The notes: generated from the sequence alone by a model not told the origin. A stretch of 64,000 bases of DNA from Vibrio splendidus (GCF_002873455.1 NZ_MCUN01000010.1:310001-374000); one strand, 5' to 3'. Shown: positions 16,912 through 26,931, numbered from the stretch's first letter. Program-made: numbers and translations.

Positions 16912-17436
16912 TTAGCTAAGAAGTTCTCGGAAATGCGAGTATTGGATATTGCCCTCTTTCCACCCCGAAAGCCGGGAGGACGGAGAACTCACAATGCTGG
17001 TCCAGTGCTGCTTGGAATCCAACAACGGCGTGTTGAAGAGCAGAGAAGCCAATATTGAAGGAGGAGAGAAATCGATCAATAGATGATAAGCAGGCTCAAG
17101 ATCGGCCACGCTTTCTTGCTCGTTGCTGAGCATACGTCTAAAAGTTACCGCTTGGAGACTCGATTCAGTGTCGTGATAGTTGGAACTATCACCTAAAGAC
17201 ACAGTGTCAAACTGAACCTGATCGCATTCCATGTAGCTCGACGGATTATCCGCAGTAGCTTGTTTACACTGTTTTTTCGCGGAAGATTGTTCATTCTGCG
17301 AAGACTGCTCTTGAGCGGAGTGGATTTGGAATGGCTTAGAAGGGAACGAATAGCCGTTAGAATTCACTAAGCCAAAGCTCAGTAAAAACAACATTAAGAC
17401 TAATCGGGTACCCAGTTTAAGCAATCTAATATCCAA
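16912..17436 (-). CDS. vemP: VemP-like secretion-monitoring arrest peptide
   Basis: A 174-residue protein with a Sec signal sequence (LVLMLFLLSFGLVNSNG, about 12-28), a hydrophilic Ser/Gln-rich middle and a C-terminal RLSGWKEGN (155-163) eleven residues before the stop. V. alginolyticus VemP (159 residues) stalls the ribosome near its C-terminus through a segment with the same RxSGWKExN core; stalling is released when the N-terminus is exported. Position directly upstream of secD supports the call. The start seems to be TTG 17436, since an in-frame TGA lies just upstream and the nearby ATGs are out of frame. The rest of the protein is diverged, so arrest strength is unknown. Confidence 0.8.
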   Translation of the reverse strand: MDIRLLKLGTRLVLMLFLLSFGLVNSNGYSFPSKPFQIHSAQEQSSQNEQSSAKKQCKQATADNPSSYMECDQVQFDTVSLGDSSNYHDTESSLQAVTFRRMLSNEQESVADLEPAYHLLIDFSPPSILASLLFNTPLLDSKQHWTSIVSSPSSRLSGWKEGNIQYSHFRELLS

Positions 17437-17614
17437 ACAACATTCTCATAGATCGCCAATCTACAATACAAATGAAACGCTGTCTTGATTTAAAACATTT
17501 TTTTAGAAAATGATTCGATGCAACCGATTAAGCGCTCTCGCAATTTAGATTTACATAGATCTAAAAGTACTTAACAACAGGTAATGTATAGGTGTTACGA
17601 ATGGTGGAAACAAG

Positions 17615-17641
17615 AAAGCCAAGCGGTGCTCGCTTGGCTTT
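17615..17641 (-). terminator. Terminator of first M16 peptidase gene
   Basis: Perfect 11-bp stem AAAGCCAAGCG / CGCTTGGCTTT with a 5-nt loop. Confidence 0.8.
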
Positions 17642-17660
17642 GGGTTAAGTGTTTCTGTTC

Positions 17661-17681
17661 GCTTTAGGCTTTAGGCTTTAG
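17661..17681. repeat. 7-bp tandem repeat over a stop codon
   Basis: Three perfect copies of GCTTTAG span the end of the M16 gene; its stop codon (17671-17673) lies in the middle copy. Confidence 0.8.
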
Positions 17682-20451
17682 GGCGCATGATGTTCTTAAC
17701 CTTGCGGCTATTTTCACCAAAGATGCGTTGGACAAGTTGATTCATGTCTTCACGAGAAATCGAGTTAACCGTCGCTTTCACGTTAAACAAGGCTTCTACA
17801 CCATAGTCGTGCAAAAGATAACGAGACACGAACCATGCTTGGTCAACAACGATAGTATCTAAAGGCGTAAAGTCCGCTTCTAATTGCTTGCCTGCCACTC
17901 TAACTTCGTCTTGTGAGACACCCTTCAAAAGATCTGCAACCACTTTATCAATCGCCACTTCTATCTGATCAGCATTTTTAGGGTCGATCATCGCACCAAT
18001 AAACCAGTCATGACTTGTTTCACCATCTTGGGATGCATAGTAAGCATAAGGTGAGTAATCTAGGCTTAAATCTTCACGTATGTACGCGTCTAAGCGAGTA
18101 GCAAGCACGCGTTGTAGCATGTCTTCCATAAAGACATCTTTCGCCGTTTGTCCTCTTACCATTCCAGTATGGGCTGAAGGCTCAGCAATGACTCTTAGCA
18201 TGTACTCAGTACTGTTAGTAGTATTGACCGCCAAATCAATGCGCGCTTTAGATGGGTGCTTGTACGCGACGTTAAAGTCAGGCACATCCGCTTTTTCCAA
18301 CGGAATAGAAGCCAAATATTGACGAACCAGAGGTTTCAGCTCACTTGGATCAATGTCGCCCACAATAACCAACTGATTATCTCGAAATTGACCAAACAAC
18401 TGTTGATGGACGCTCTTTATCTCTTCAACAGAAACCGTTTCCACACTTTTACTATCGAGCAACACATGATCACTGTCCGCTTGATAGGTATTCTGGTTCA
18501 TTGCATATGCGAACTGACCAGTCGGGCTTGCTAAGTAAGAATCTCGATTTTGAATGAACTCTTGCTTAACTGCCTCAAGTTGCTCTGGCGATACTTTGAC
18601 TGATGTCACGATCGCATTGAGTGCGGCAAAAGTTTCCGCTAAGCCACTATTGTTGAGCTTAAACTCGACGCCATGGCGAGTAGAATCGATAAACGGATAA
18701 ACCTGAATATCTTCACGATCAAGATGCGCATCGAGCTCTGTGCCAGTAAAACTGCCAACACCACTTCTACCTACAGCAGCAAGAGCCAATTCTGTCGCTG
18801 GGTATAAGCTAGGATCAAGTGCAGCCTTGCCGCCTAAACTCGTGTAATAAATACCTATGTCACCGCCTGCAAGAGAATCACGCAAATACCACATATCGAT
18901 ACCATTGCTAAGCGTCCATTTTTGAACATATGGGTCTACATACATCTGTTCAACTAACTCAATGTCGCCTTGCGAACTCGGTACAGCAAAAACACTGCTG
19001 GTCACCGAAAACAACGGTTTGGCACCCTTTTCGCTATAAGTTGCTTTTAAGCTCTCGATGGCTTGGGTAATCGCAACTTTATCTTCACTTTCATTCATAC
19101 CAACCACTACGAAATAGTCGCTAGAAAGCAAAGCCTTAATATTGGCATTAATCACATCAAGATCGAGGTTTGCGACAAACTCTTCAAGGCTCGCTTCATA
19201 GTCTCGTTGTGATTGCACGACCTGTTCGTTCACTAAAGCCATCGCTTTCTGGTTAGCGTGCTGTACGCTGTCCATGTTGTCCCAGTCAATTTCTACATTA
19301 TCGAGCAAATCTTGGTAATAGTGCTGCTCGCTGATGATCTCATTTTCAGAGACACCATAATCACGCAGAGATGCCAATGTCGCGATAAGCTCTTGTTGAG
19401 TCACCTCACGCGCGCCCACAGGGTAACCAACGCTGATCGATGAATAACGCTGATATTCCATAGAGTAATGTTCAGCCACCACCCATTGAGTCGCTAAGGC
19501 CGCATCATTGAACTTGGTATTGAGTCGCTGCCTGATCAGTTGCTGCGCGGTCTCATCTAGCCAAAGCTGATGTTGTTGTTCGCGAGTCTCTATCTCGCTT
19601 GAACCTCGGTTTATCATCAAAGAAATACTTGGGGTTTCCCCTTCTGCATACTCGATATAATCACCGTCATTGAAGCTTGTGATTCTTTGTTTTTCTGGCT
19701 TTGGAGTTTTACCATGCTGCCAATCTGAAAACTTCTCTTCAATGAGTGGGATAGCGATTTTTGTGTCGATATCACCCGAGACAATCACTTCAACGATCTG
19801 AGGTTGATACCACGTCTGATAAAAGCTATTTAGCCCTTGAGAAGTCACGTTGAGCACAGATTCTTTAGTACCAAGGGCATCTTGACCTTCATACTTGCCA
19901 CCCTCAATGAAGTGGTCAAAGAATTGTTCTGCAAATGGTTTGTCGTCTAAACGTGCATAACGAAACTCACCAAGAATCACGCCTTTTTCTTTTTCAACTT
20001 CTGAACTTGATAGGTCCAGACCATCACCTATGTCTCGCATCCACGTCAGGGCAGACTGTAATTGGACATTATCAGGTAAATCTAATTGGTACACAGTTTC
20101 TTGGTAAGAGGTATAGGCGTTGATATCAGCACCAAAGCTAGCGCCTGCATCTTCGAATAGACGTATCACATCATTTTGAGAGAAATTCTTACTGCCATTG
20201 AATGCCATGTGCTCCAAAAAGTGCGCATAACCTTCTTGTTGGTCAGTTTCTTGGAACGAACCCGCGTGCACGACTAAACGTACAGAGACAGACTCTTCAT
20301 GATCTGGATAAACATGATAGGTAAGGCCATTTTCTAGCTGACCCGAAGTCCATGCCGGATCCGGTTGGATTAAGGTTTCGGTGATATTTGATGTTGAACT
20401 ACAGCCAACTAAGATAAGGCATACTGCCGCCGCTAAATAATATGTTTTCAT
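17671..20451 (-). CDS. M16-family zinc metallopeptidase lipoprotein
   Basis: A 926-residue pitrilysin-type peptidase. Residues 1-17 form a lipoprotein signal ending LVGC, so the enzyme is anchored to a membrane facing the periplasm. The inverted zinc motif HFLEH (77-81) and the downstream Glu in EKEKGVILGEFR are present in the N-terminal M16 domain; a C-terminal M16C half (about 510-926) supplies the chamber. Such enzymes degrade peptides enclosed in the two halves. It is followed upstream (20716) by a paralogue in the same orientation; each gene has its own terminator. Confidence 0.88.
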   Translation of the reverse strand: MKTYYLAAAVCLILVGCSSTSNITETLIQPDPAWTSGQLENGLTYHVYPDHEESVSVRLVVHAGSFQETDQQEGYAHFLEHMAFNGSKNFSQNDVIRLFEDAGASFGADINAYTSYQETVYQLDLPDNVQLQSALTWMRDIGDGLDLSSSEVEKEKGVILGEFRYARLDDKPFAEQFFDHFIEGGKYEGQDALGTKESVLNVTSQGLNSFYQTWYQPQIVEVIVSGDIDTKIAIPLIEEKFSDWQHGKTPKPEKQRITSFNDGDYIEYAEGETPSISLMINRGSSEIETREQQHQLWLDETAQQLIRQRLNTKFNDAALATQWVVAEHYSMEYQRYSSISVGYPVGAREVTQQELIATLASLRDYGVSENEIISEQHYYQDLLDNVEIDWDNMDSVQHANQKAMALVNEQVVQSQRDYEASLEEFVANLDLDVINANIKALLSSDYFVVVGMNESEDKVAITQAIESLKATYSEKGAKPLFSVTSSVFAVPSSQGDIELVEQMYVDPYVQKWTLSNGIDMWYLRDSLAGGDIGIYYTSLGGKAALDPSLYPATELALAAVGRSGVGSFTGTELDAHLDREDIQVYPFIDSTRHGVEFKLNNSGLAETFAALNAIVTSVKVSPEQLEAVKQEFIQNRDSYLASPTGQFAYAMNQNTYQADSDHVLLDSKSVETVSVEEIKSVHQQLFGQFRDNQLVIVGDIDPSELKPLVRQYLASIPLEKADVPDFNVAYKHPSKARIDLAVNTTNSTEYMLRVIAEPSAHTGMVRGQTAKDVFMEDMLQRVLATRLDAYIREDLSLDYSPYAYYASQDGETSHDWFIGAMIDPKNADQIEVAIDKVVADLLKGVSQDEVRVAGKQLEADFTPLDTIVVDQAWFVSRYLLHDYGVEALFNVKATVNSISREDMNQLVQRIFGENSRKVKNIMRPKA

Positions 20452-20620
20452 AACAACCTCTTAATGTCATTCATCGACAATATACAGATTGAGCTAACGA
20501 TTATTATTTAATATTTAACCCGATGAATATCTTTGTGATCTAGATCTTCATTTTATAAATCACCGTGCGTTATGTAAGATGTAAGTTACGAGCATTTAAA
20601 AGACTAGCCCCAACCTAACT

Positions 20621-20650
20621 AAAAAAGCCAAGTGACTTAGCATTTGGCTT
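20621..20650 (-). terminator. Terminator of second M16 peptidase gene
   Basis: AAGCCAAGTG / CATTTGGCTT stem with one mismatch, and a run of A on the + strand (T on the transcript). Confidence 0.75.
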
Positions 20651-20715
20651 AGATTCGACATCTTATATTCAGGGTTGAAAGCGACGTTTCTGAAAAGTCA
20701 CTTTACTCAATAAGT

Positions 20716-23478
20716 TTAACTTTGTGGCCTTAACAAATTCTTCAGTTGATAGCTGTTATCACCAAAAATTTCTTTGGCATACTCAGTCATGTCTTTACTA
20801 GAAATGGAATCTGCCGTTCCCTGAAAGTCAAACAGGGCCTCAACACCATAGTCATGAATTAAGTAACGTGAAATAAACCAGGCTTGTTGAGTGGGCTTAT
20901 ATTGAAGTGGCGTAAGGTCGGCCACTAACTGCTTAGCTGCCGTTCGAGTCTCATCTTCAGAGATGCCTTTAACGGCTTCAACAATAACCTTATCAATCGC
21001 CTGTTCAATATATTCTGAGTTCTCAGGTGCAACTGAAGAGCCAACCAACCAGTCGTAACTAGGCTCACTGTCTTGAGCGACCGAATACACGAAAGGCGCA
21101 TAGTCTAAGCCTAACTCTTCACGAACGTAAGCCGTTAGGCGGCTGGACAATACACGTTGCAGCATATCGTCCATGAACACATCCTTTGCTGTTTTCTCCC
21201 GAGCTTGCTGAGAAATAATACGTAATAAATACTGACTGCTGTCTTCATTATTGATGGATAGTTCGATTCGTTCTTTCGAATCAGAGCTATAGGCAACTTG
21301 ATAATCAGGAGACGCAACCGCTTCTAATGGCAATGAAGCAACATATTGACGTACAAGAGGCTTAATTTCAGCTGGGTTAATATCAGCAACAATAACCAAC
21401 GTATTGTCTCTTAGCTTTTGAAAAAGTTGATGCTGCACGTCTAATATATCTTGCGACGTGACAGCCTTAATGTCGTCACTTTCAAGCATCATGTGACGGC
21501 TGCTTGTTTGATAGCTATTGCGATTAACCATCTGAATAAACTGACCAACTGGAGTTTCTAAATATGCTGTACGATCTTGAGCAAATTCAGATTTCACAGC
21601 CTCAAGCTGTTCACTGTCTATTTTAGGTTCGGTTACAATGGTGTGCAGCGCAGCCAAACTTTCTGCAAGCGTCTTTTTCTTGGCGCTTATTTCTAAGCCG
21701 TGATGAGTAAAGTTGATGAAGGGATAGATTTCAATGTCTTCGCGTCTCAAGTGAGCGGTTAACTCCGAACCACTAAATTTGCCAACACCACTACGAATCG
21801 AAGCGGGCAGGGCAATCTCTACAGCAGGAAACAGCGCAGGATCCAACGCCGCTTTTCCCCCCTCACTTGCATAGTAAACCCCAACACTATTACCAGCCTC
21901 AGAGTTACGGAGATACAAAACTTCAATGCCGTTGCTTAGTGTCCATTGCTGTAAGTTAGGCTCCTCTCTCACCTGAACTTGTTTCACAATTTCGCCTTGA
22001 GACGCTGGTACACTAAACGCCGAGCTTGCAGTAACGAGCAATGGTCTGTTACCTGTCTTTTTATAGGCTTTTCTGACACCTTTTAGTTCGTTATTCATTA
22101 CCTGCAAGTCTTCTTTAGAAGATAAACCTAACCCCAAAATATAAGGGCTAGAAAGCAAGTCATCTAAGTTATCATTCACGGCCTCAAGATCCGTATTCGC
22201 AAGAAACGCTTTCAAGCTCGACTTATAATCGAGCTGTGATTGAACGGGTTGGTTAATTACCAATGCCGTCGATTTACCGTCAGCATGAGCTACTGCGTCC
22301 ATTTTCTCCCAGTTAGCTTGAATGTCATCAAGGTTCGCTTGGTATTGTTGTAACACACTCATCAACTCATATTCGCTTACCCCATAATCACGTAAAGAGG
22401 CGAGAGTAGAAACAAACTGCTGCTGACTTTGCTCTCGGCTATCAACAGGAAAACCGACGGTAGTAATGGAATACCTTTGGTACTCTAATAAGTAAGGAGT
22501 TGAAGCAACCCATTGCACTGGCAATGCAGCGTCAACAAAATCTGAATTCAACCTTTGTTGGATAAGTTGTTGAGCAATATCATCTAACCAAAGCTGATGT
22601 TGTTGCTCATGGCTCTGTGTCACTCTTTCCCCACGATCAATCACTATCCCGATACTCGGTGGCTCGACCCCAGATCCATACGCCACAAAATCTTGAGTAT
22701 TGTAATCCGCTGACGTGTTCTTTACGGGAACCGGTGTTGTGCCTCTTTGCCAGCCAGAGAAACTTTCTTCAATCAAAGGGATCACTTCTGCCAAAGTAAT
22801 ATCGCCAGAGACAATCACTTCGGTTAACTGAGGTTGATACCAGGTTTGGTAAAAGTTCTTTAATTCTTGAACATTCACATTAGAAACGGATTCTTTATTG
22901 CCAATGGGATCATTACTTTGGTAAGTCGTCCCTTCAACCAGATGATCGTAAAACTTAAATGAGAGAGGCTTATCTTCAACTCGTGTGTGTCGAAATTCCC
23001 CTAATATCACACCTTTCTCTTTTTCGATCTCAGATTCGGACAGCAATAAACCATCGCCAATATCTCTGAACCAAGCCAACGCTTTGTCTAGATTCTTATT
23101 GTCGGGTAGATCTAACTTATAGAGAGTTTCTTGGTAAGAGGTGTAAGCATTTAAGTCAGCACCAAAGCTGGCACCAGATTGCTCAAATAGCTCTACCACA
23201 TCATTTCCTGAAAAGTTCTTGCTGCCATTAAACGCCATGTGTTCAACAAAATGGGCGTACCCTTTCTGTTGTCCGCTCTCTTGCAAAGAGCCGGCATGCA
23301 CAAGTAAGCGTACCGATACCGGTTGTTCTTGGTCAGGATACACGTGGTAAGTTAATCCGTTATCTAACTCTCCAGTGACCCAATATGGATCGGATTTCAA
23401 TAACGTTTGTTGCTGAGGAGTAGAGCTGCAACCTAGCAATACGGAGCTCAATACGACGACTAAATAGTATGCTTTCAT
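20716..23478 (-). CDS. M16-family zinc metallopeptidase lipoprotein (paralogue)
   Basis: About 920 residues from ATG 23478, chosen because AAAGAGA stands upstream and the reading then opens with the lipoprotein signal MKAYYLVVVLSSVLLGC. The zinc motif HFVEH (76-80) and the EKEKGVILGEFR Glu are intact. It aligns along its full length with the 17671-20451 protein, with the same domain order, so the two arose by tandem duplication. Divergence is strong enough that their peptide specificity may differ. Its terminator and separate leader suggest independent expression. Confidence 0.88.
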   Translation of the reverse strand: MKAYYLVVVLSSVLLGCSSTPQQQTLLKSDPYWVTGELDNGLTYHVYPDQEQPVSVRLLVHAGSLQESGQQKGYAHFVEHMAFNGSKNFSGNDVVELFEQSGASFGADLNAYTSYQETLYKLDLPDNKNLDKALAWFRDIGDGLLLSESEIEKEKGVILGEFRHTRVEDKPLSFKFYDHLVEGTTYQSNDPIGNKESVSNVNVQELKNFYQTWYQPQLTEVIVSGDITLAEVIPLIEESFSGWQRGTTPVPVKNTSADYNTQDFVAYGSGVEPPSIGIVIDRGERVTQSHEQQHQLWLDDIAQQLIQQRLNSDFVDAALPVQWVASTPYLLEYQRYSITTVGFPVDSREQSQQQFVSTLASLRDYGVSEYELMSVLQQYQANLDDIQANWEKMDAVAHADGKSTALVINQPVQSQLDYKSSLKAFLANTDLEAVNDNLDDLLSSPYILGLGLSSKEDLQVMNNELKGVRKAYKKTGNRPLLVTASSAFSVPASQGEIVKQVQVREEPNLQQWTLSNGIEVLYLRNSEAGNSVGVYYASEGGKAALDPALFPAVEIALPASIRSGVGKFSGSELTAHLRREDIEIYPFINFTHHGLEISAKKKTLAESLAALHTIVTEPKIDSEQLEAVKSEFAQDRTAYLETPVGQFIQMVNRNSYQTSSRHMMLESDDIKAVTSQDILDVQHQLFQKLRDNTLVIVADINPAEIKPLVRQYVASLPLEAVASPDYQVAYSSDSKERIELSINNEDSSQYLLRIISQQAREKTAKDVFMDDMLQRVLSSRLTAYVREELGLDYAPFVYSVAQDSEPSYDWLVGSSVAPENSEYIEQAIDKVIVEAVKGISEDETRTAAKQLVADLTPLQYKPTQQAWFISRYLIHDYGVEALFDFQGTADSISSKDMTEYAKEIFGDNSYQLKNLLRPQS

Positions 23479-23653
23479 AACGATCTCTTTGAAGGGCTTT
23501 CCTCCAATATATCCGATCGCCAAAGTGTAATAGTTCGCCATTAAATCAAACGACTAAAATTTTAGAGTCACTCGATATAAGTATGAAAGTGTTAAATTTA
23601 TAAATTACATGAATTAATTGTAGAACCGATATGTTGCGTCTTATATTTGTTCT

Positions 23654-24520
23654 CTACATCCCTTTAAACAGGGATTGCGAAGCACGGCTGATCGGCAGCT
23701 TCTCACCCAACACATAAGCAGACATCTGGCCTGAGAGCCCTTTCTTCACCTTATCAATAGCGGAGACTTTCACCACTACCGAGCGATGGATCTGCCAAAA
23801 CTCATCAGGATTGAGCTGGGCGATCAACTCTTTTAACGACACGCGAAGAATAAACTCCTCTAGCGAACCTCCTTGACCCTTCTTAAATATAGACACGTAC
23901 TTGTCTTCTGCTTTGAAGTAAGCAACATCATCGACGGCGATTAAGTGAATGTCTTCCCCGACACTGGCTTTAAGCCACGTGAGATACTTCTTCTGCTGTT
24001 GATAAAGGGGCTGCGATTGATAAGGAGGTTGAGTTTGCTGTGGGTTTGACTGTGATAACTGTTGAAGCTGGTTCATTAGCGCCGCAATATCGGGCTGTTC
24101 CGGAGTGCTACCTGATTGCGTTTGGTTGCTCGACAAGCGCGCTTGCACCTTCTGACAGGTGGCAAATAAGCGTTCTTCATTGATCGGTTTAAGCAGGTAA
24201 TCCATCGCATTGTGTTCAAAGGCTTTGACCGCATATTCGTCATAAGCGGTAATGAACACTATCAATGGCGGCGAGTCGAGCTTGGTCAGTTGTTTAGCGA
24301 GTGAGATACCATCCAGCTCTGGCATACGAATATCGAGAAAAGCCACATCGGGCTTAAACTGCTGAATACTCTGCATCGCCTCCAAACCATTTGTTGCCTT
24401 ACCGACGATCTCGAGCTCAGGCCAAACTTCAGCAAGACTCTTGTCTAGGTGGTGCCTTAACAGTGCTTCATCGTCTGCGATAATCGCCGTTACGATCGGC
24501 TGTAATGCTGAGTTGTTCAT
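23654..24520 (-). CDS. LytTR-family response regulator
   Basis: A 288-residue regulator: receiver domain (about 10-130) with acidic pair D16-D17, phosphoacceptor D63 in FLDIRMPELDG and the conserved KPI lysine; a Gln/Pro-rich linker (about 130-178); and a C-terminal LytTR DNA-binding domain (about 180-286, with FWQIHRSVVV). LytTR proteins bind paired short direct repeats. It lies 51 bp after the LytS-like kinase gene and is its expected partner. It is the last gene of a seven-gene operon, so it probably controls the same operon. Confidence 0.88.
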   Translation of the reverse strand: MNNSALQPIVTAIIADDEALLRHHLDKSLAEVWPELEIVGKATNGLEAMQSIQQFKPDVAFLDIRMPELDGISLAKQLTKLDSPPLIVFITAYDEYAVKAFEHNAMDYLLKPINEERLFATCQKVQARLSSNQTQSGSTPEQPDIAALMNQLQQLSQSNPQQTQPPYQSQPLYQQQKKYLTWLKASVGEDIHLIAVDDVAYFKAEDKYVSIFKKGQGGSLEEFILRVSLKELIAQLNPDEFWQIHRSVVVKVSAIDKVKKGLSGQMSAYVLGEKLPISRASQSLFKGM

Positions 24521-24571
24521 GGTTAGTCCTTTAAATTCACACTGTAAATCGTCTGTTTATAATCACTGCTA

Positions 24572-25630
24572 TTAGAGTTTCGGCTCATCGCTCTCGGATC
24601 TTGTTTCGCTGATAAGCGGTAACAAGATCGTCGAGACTACCCCACCTTCAGCGTGTTCAGTAATCGTTAGGCTCGCCTTATCACCATAAAGGGTTTCGAT
24701 TCTTTGACGAATGTTGCTCAACCCAACACCGTGACCCGTATTCGCAGAAGGCGTTTTCAACCCAGCGCCATTATCAGCCACTTCAATTTTTAGCTGCTGT
24801 GCTTGTTGAGCTATGCGGATATTCACTCGGCCACCCGCTGCTTTGGGTTCGATACCGTGCGTGAGTGCATTCTCGACCAATGGTTGAATCAAGAACGGGG
24901 GAATCACCTGCAAATCGCCAATCTCGTGTGTTTCAATCGAGAACGTCAAACGCTCACCTAATCGTATCTTCTGAATATTCAGATAAGCGTCTAGCAAATC
25001 GACCTCTTGTGCGATGGTTGATTGCTCAGTGCGGCTGTTTTTCAAAGTCACACGCAATAAGTCAGTGAGTTTTTCGAGCATCAACTTGGCTTTCGCGCTG
25101 TCACTCTCAATCAACACATTGATGGTCGCAAGTGTGTTGAACAAGAAGTGCGGTTCAATTTGGCTTTGCAGTTGCTTAAGCTGACTCATTACCACGACTT
25201 TATCTTGGTCAGCTTGGCGGCGTTTGGCGATTTCCAACTCATTTTCAGCTCTGAGTTGCTCACCTTTGGTGTAGAAATAATAATAACAAACCGAACAAAA
25301 AATCACGCCCAACAGCATCACGGATTTAAGATCTGAAAAGCTATCGCCAAAGGAGTGGTTTAACCAATAATGTGCGTTTAACGTACCCACTGTCATCGCA
25401 ACCACCATTGAGATGCCCACTTCAAGCACTCTAGATTGAGTTTTAAACAACTTAACCAAAATGAAAGAAGAGCCCACCGCGCTATAACCAAAGCCAAAAC
25501 TTATCGCGAGGTTAACAATAAAATCGCTCCCTCTTACAATTTGGGTAATAGCTGCAATCAAAAAGCAAAAGATGCTCGTCAGAGTAAGGCTTTTCAGCCA
25601 CGAGTATTCACTATCGGAAGAAGTGTTCAT
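24572..25630 (-). CDS. LytS/YehU-type sensor histidine kinase
   Basis: A 352-residue membrane kinase: four or so membrane helices in the first 120 residues with almost no periplasmic loops, a short coiled coil, a His_kinase domain with H161 in IEPHFLFNTL, and an ATPase domain with LVENALTHGI (N box) and DNGAGL/GHGVGLSNIRQR (G boxes). Lack of a sensory loop suggests it senses a membrane event or a partner, for example the co-encoded transporter. Its start overlaps the stop of the outer-membrane gene upstream. Confidence 0.87.
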   Translation of the reverse strand: MNTSSDSEYSWLKSLTLTSIFCFLIAAITQIVRGSDFIVNLAISFGFGYSAVGSSFILVKLFKTQSRVLEVGISMVVAMTVGTLNAHYWLNHSFGDSFSDLKSVMLLGVIFCSVCYYYFYTKGEQLRAENELEIAKRRQADQDKVVVMSQLKQLQSQIEPHFLFNTLATINVLIESDSAKAKLMLEKLTDLLRVTLKNSRTEQSTIAQEVDLLDAYLNIQKIRLGERLTFSIETHEIGDLQVIPPFLIQPLVENALTHGIEPKAAGGRVNIRIAQQAQQLKIEVADNGAGLKTPSANTGHGVGLSNIRQRIETLYGDKASLTITEHAEGGVVSTILLPLISETRSESDEPKL

Positions 25631-26922
25631 TAAAATCGTCCCTTAAGATTTATAAGAATCATATGACTATCGGGTAAGTTGGCGTAAGCAGAATCACTTT
25701 TACCGCCTAGAAAGCGTGCAGCAAGTTCCAAATCCAACGATGAGTCACCGTTATCTAAAGCTCGATAATTGATCCATTGCGTTGCAATAAGACCACCGTC
25801 TTGGGGAGACAACATGACATCGAATGTCGGCGTGATATTTTCAAGCCAACCATTTGTTGAATCCAAAGACCAGTGAAACATGATGTTATGTTGGACCAAA
25901 TTGGCATGTTGAAAACCTTGAGCGTAAGAACCAGCCAATGACGCAGTCATCGAATTGACCGACAAAGACTCTGCACTTTCTATTGCGCTTTGCCACTCAG
26001 AATGACTCCAAGCTCGGCTATCAAACCAGTATTCCAGAACCACATTATGCCCTGTGTCATTGGCCCATGTTAGTCCGGCTAGCGCTTGATAAGCCTCTCC
26101 CTGCTCTTCAAGATAAACCGGTTTAAGCATTGAGCTAGGCTGACTGTAGCCTAAGCTTTGTCGCTGATAGACTGCCGAGCCATGAAATTCCCACGCGAGA
26201 TTCAATACCGAGACTAAACTCGCTCCAAGCAAGCCATGGCGCACATCGTCGTAGTAAGCGACCCATTGATACTCGTGATCGCCCACTAAGTTGTAACGAC
26301 GCAAGCCAACGCCTTGTTGCTGATTCTGTTTTTCGAAATCATTCACGTCTTGGGAAGTCCACGAAGAATCGCTATAAAGCAGCGTCCATTCGCCCGTCAT
26401 ATCAAATAGGGAAACCGAAGCCACGCCTGCGCCCTCTTCAGCCACAATACCTACTGGGTTTTGGCGGTAAGGCTTAATGATATCTAGCGGTCGATAGCCA
26501 TAACCCACGCCCCAATCTAGGCGAACCTTTCCGAGCGTAATATCAAGATAGTGGTCACCTAACACAGAGTTCGACAACTCGACGCCACCTTGCCAGAACA
26601 ACTCACGTACGATGAACTCTGATTCGAAGCTCGCCGCTTGAGCTTCAGAAGTATTATTCAATATGTCGTTGCCTTTGACGGCCAACAAACCAAGCCAATC
26701 ACCATAGCCGACTTCAAGATCCAACAAGCCATTTAAAGACTGACGATTATCAGATGGTAAGGGGCTGAATGGCGACTCTCTCGATTCAACGGCTTCTGCA
26801 CTGAGTTGCCAGTCCCAGGCCAAGCTCAACTCATCCGCCTTGCTTGCGTTGTTCATAAAGCACAAAGCAAGCAAGACGGTGACTGAAGAGCTTAGGTGGT
26901 GTTTGCAATGAGAGGCTTTCAT
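25630..26922 (-). CDS. Outer-membrane beta-barrel protein of the ABC/LytTR operon
   Basis: About 430 residues from ATG 26922 (AGGTGAG upstream), with a signal peptide (residues 1-29, ending NNASKA) and many alternating strands; the last residues LINLKGRF end in Phe as in BAM substrates. GWGVGYGYRPLDIIKPY resembles transporter-barrel families, but no specific family was recognised. Co-transcription with an FtsX-type ABC transporter and a LolA-like carrier suggests it is the outer-membrane end of that route. The start lies 9 nt after the LolA-like stop. Confidence 0.65.
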   Translation of the reverse strand: MKASHCKHHLSSSVTVLLALCFMNNASKADELSLAWDWQLSAEAVESRESPFSPLPSDNRQSLNGLLDLEVGYGDWLGLLAVKGNDILNNTSEAQAASFESEFIVRELFWQGGVELSNSVLGDHYLDITLGKVRLDWGVGYGYRPLDIIKPYRQNPVGIVAEEGAGVASVSLFDMTGEWTLLYSDSSWTSQDVNDFEKQNQQQGVGLRRYNLVGDHEYQWVAYYDDVRHGLLGASLVSVLNLAWEFHGSAVYQRQSLGYSQPSSMLKPVYLEEQGEAYQALAGLTWANDTGHNVVLEYWFDSRAWSHSEWQSAIESAESLSVNSMTASLAGSYAQGFQHANLVQHNIMFHWSLDSTNGWLENITPTFDVMLSPQDGGLIATQWINYRALDNGDSSLDLELAARFLGGKSDSAYANLPDSHMILINLKGRF

Positions 26923-26931
26923 AACGCTCAC

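Noticed and set aside
12849..18534. Long plus-strand ORFs inside rlmJ-like, secDF and M16 genes
   Set aside because: Antisense shadows of strongly supported minus-strand genes.
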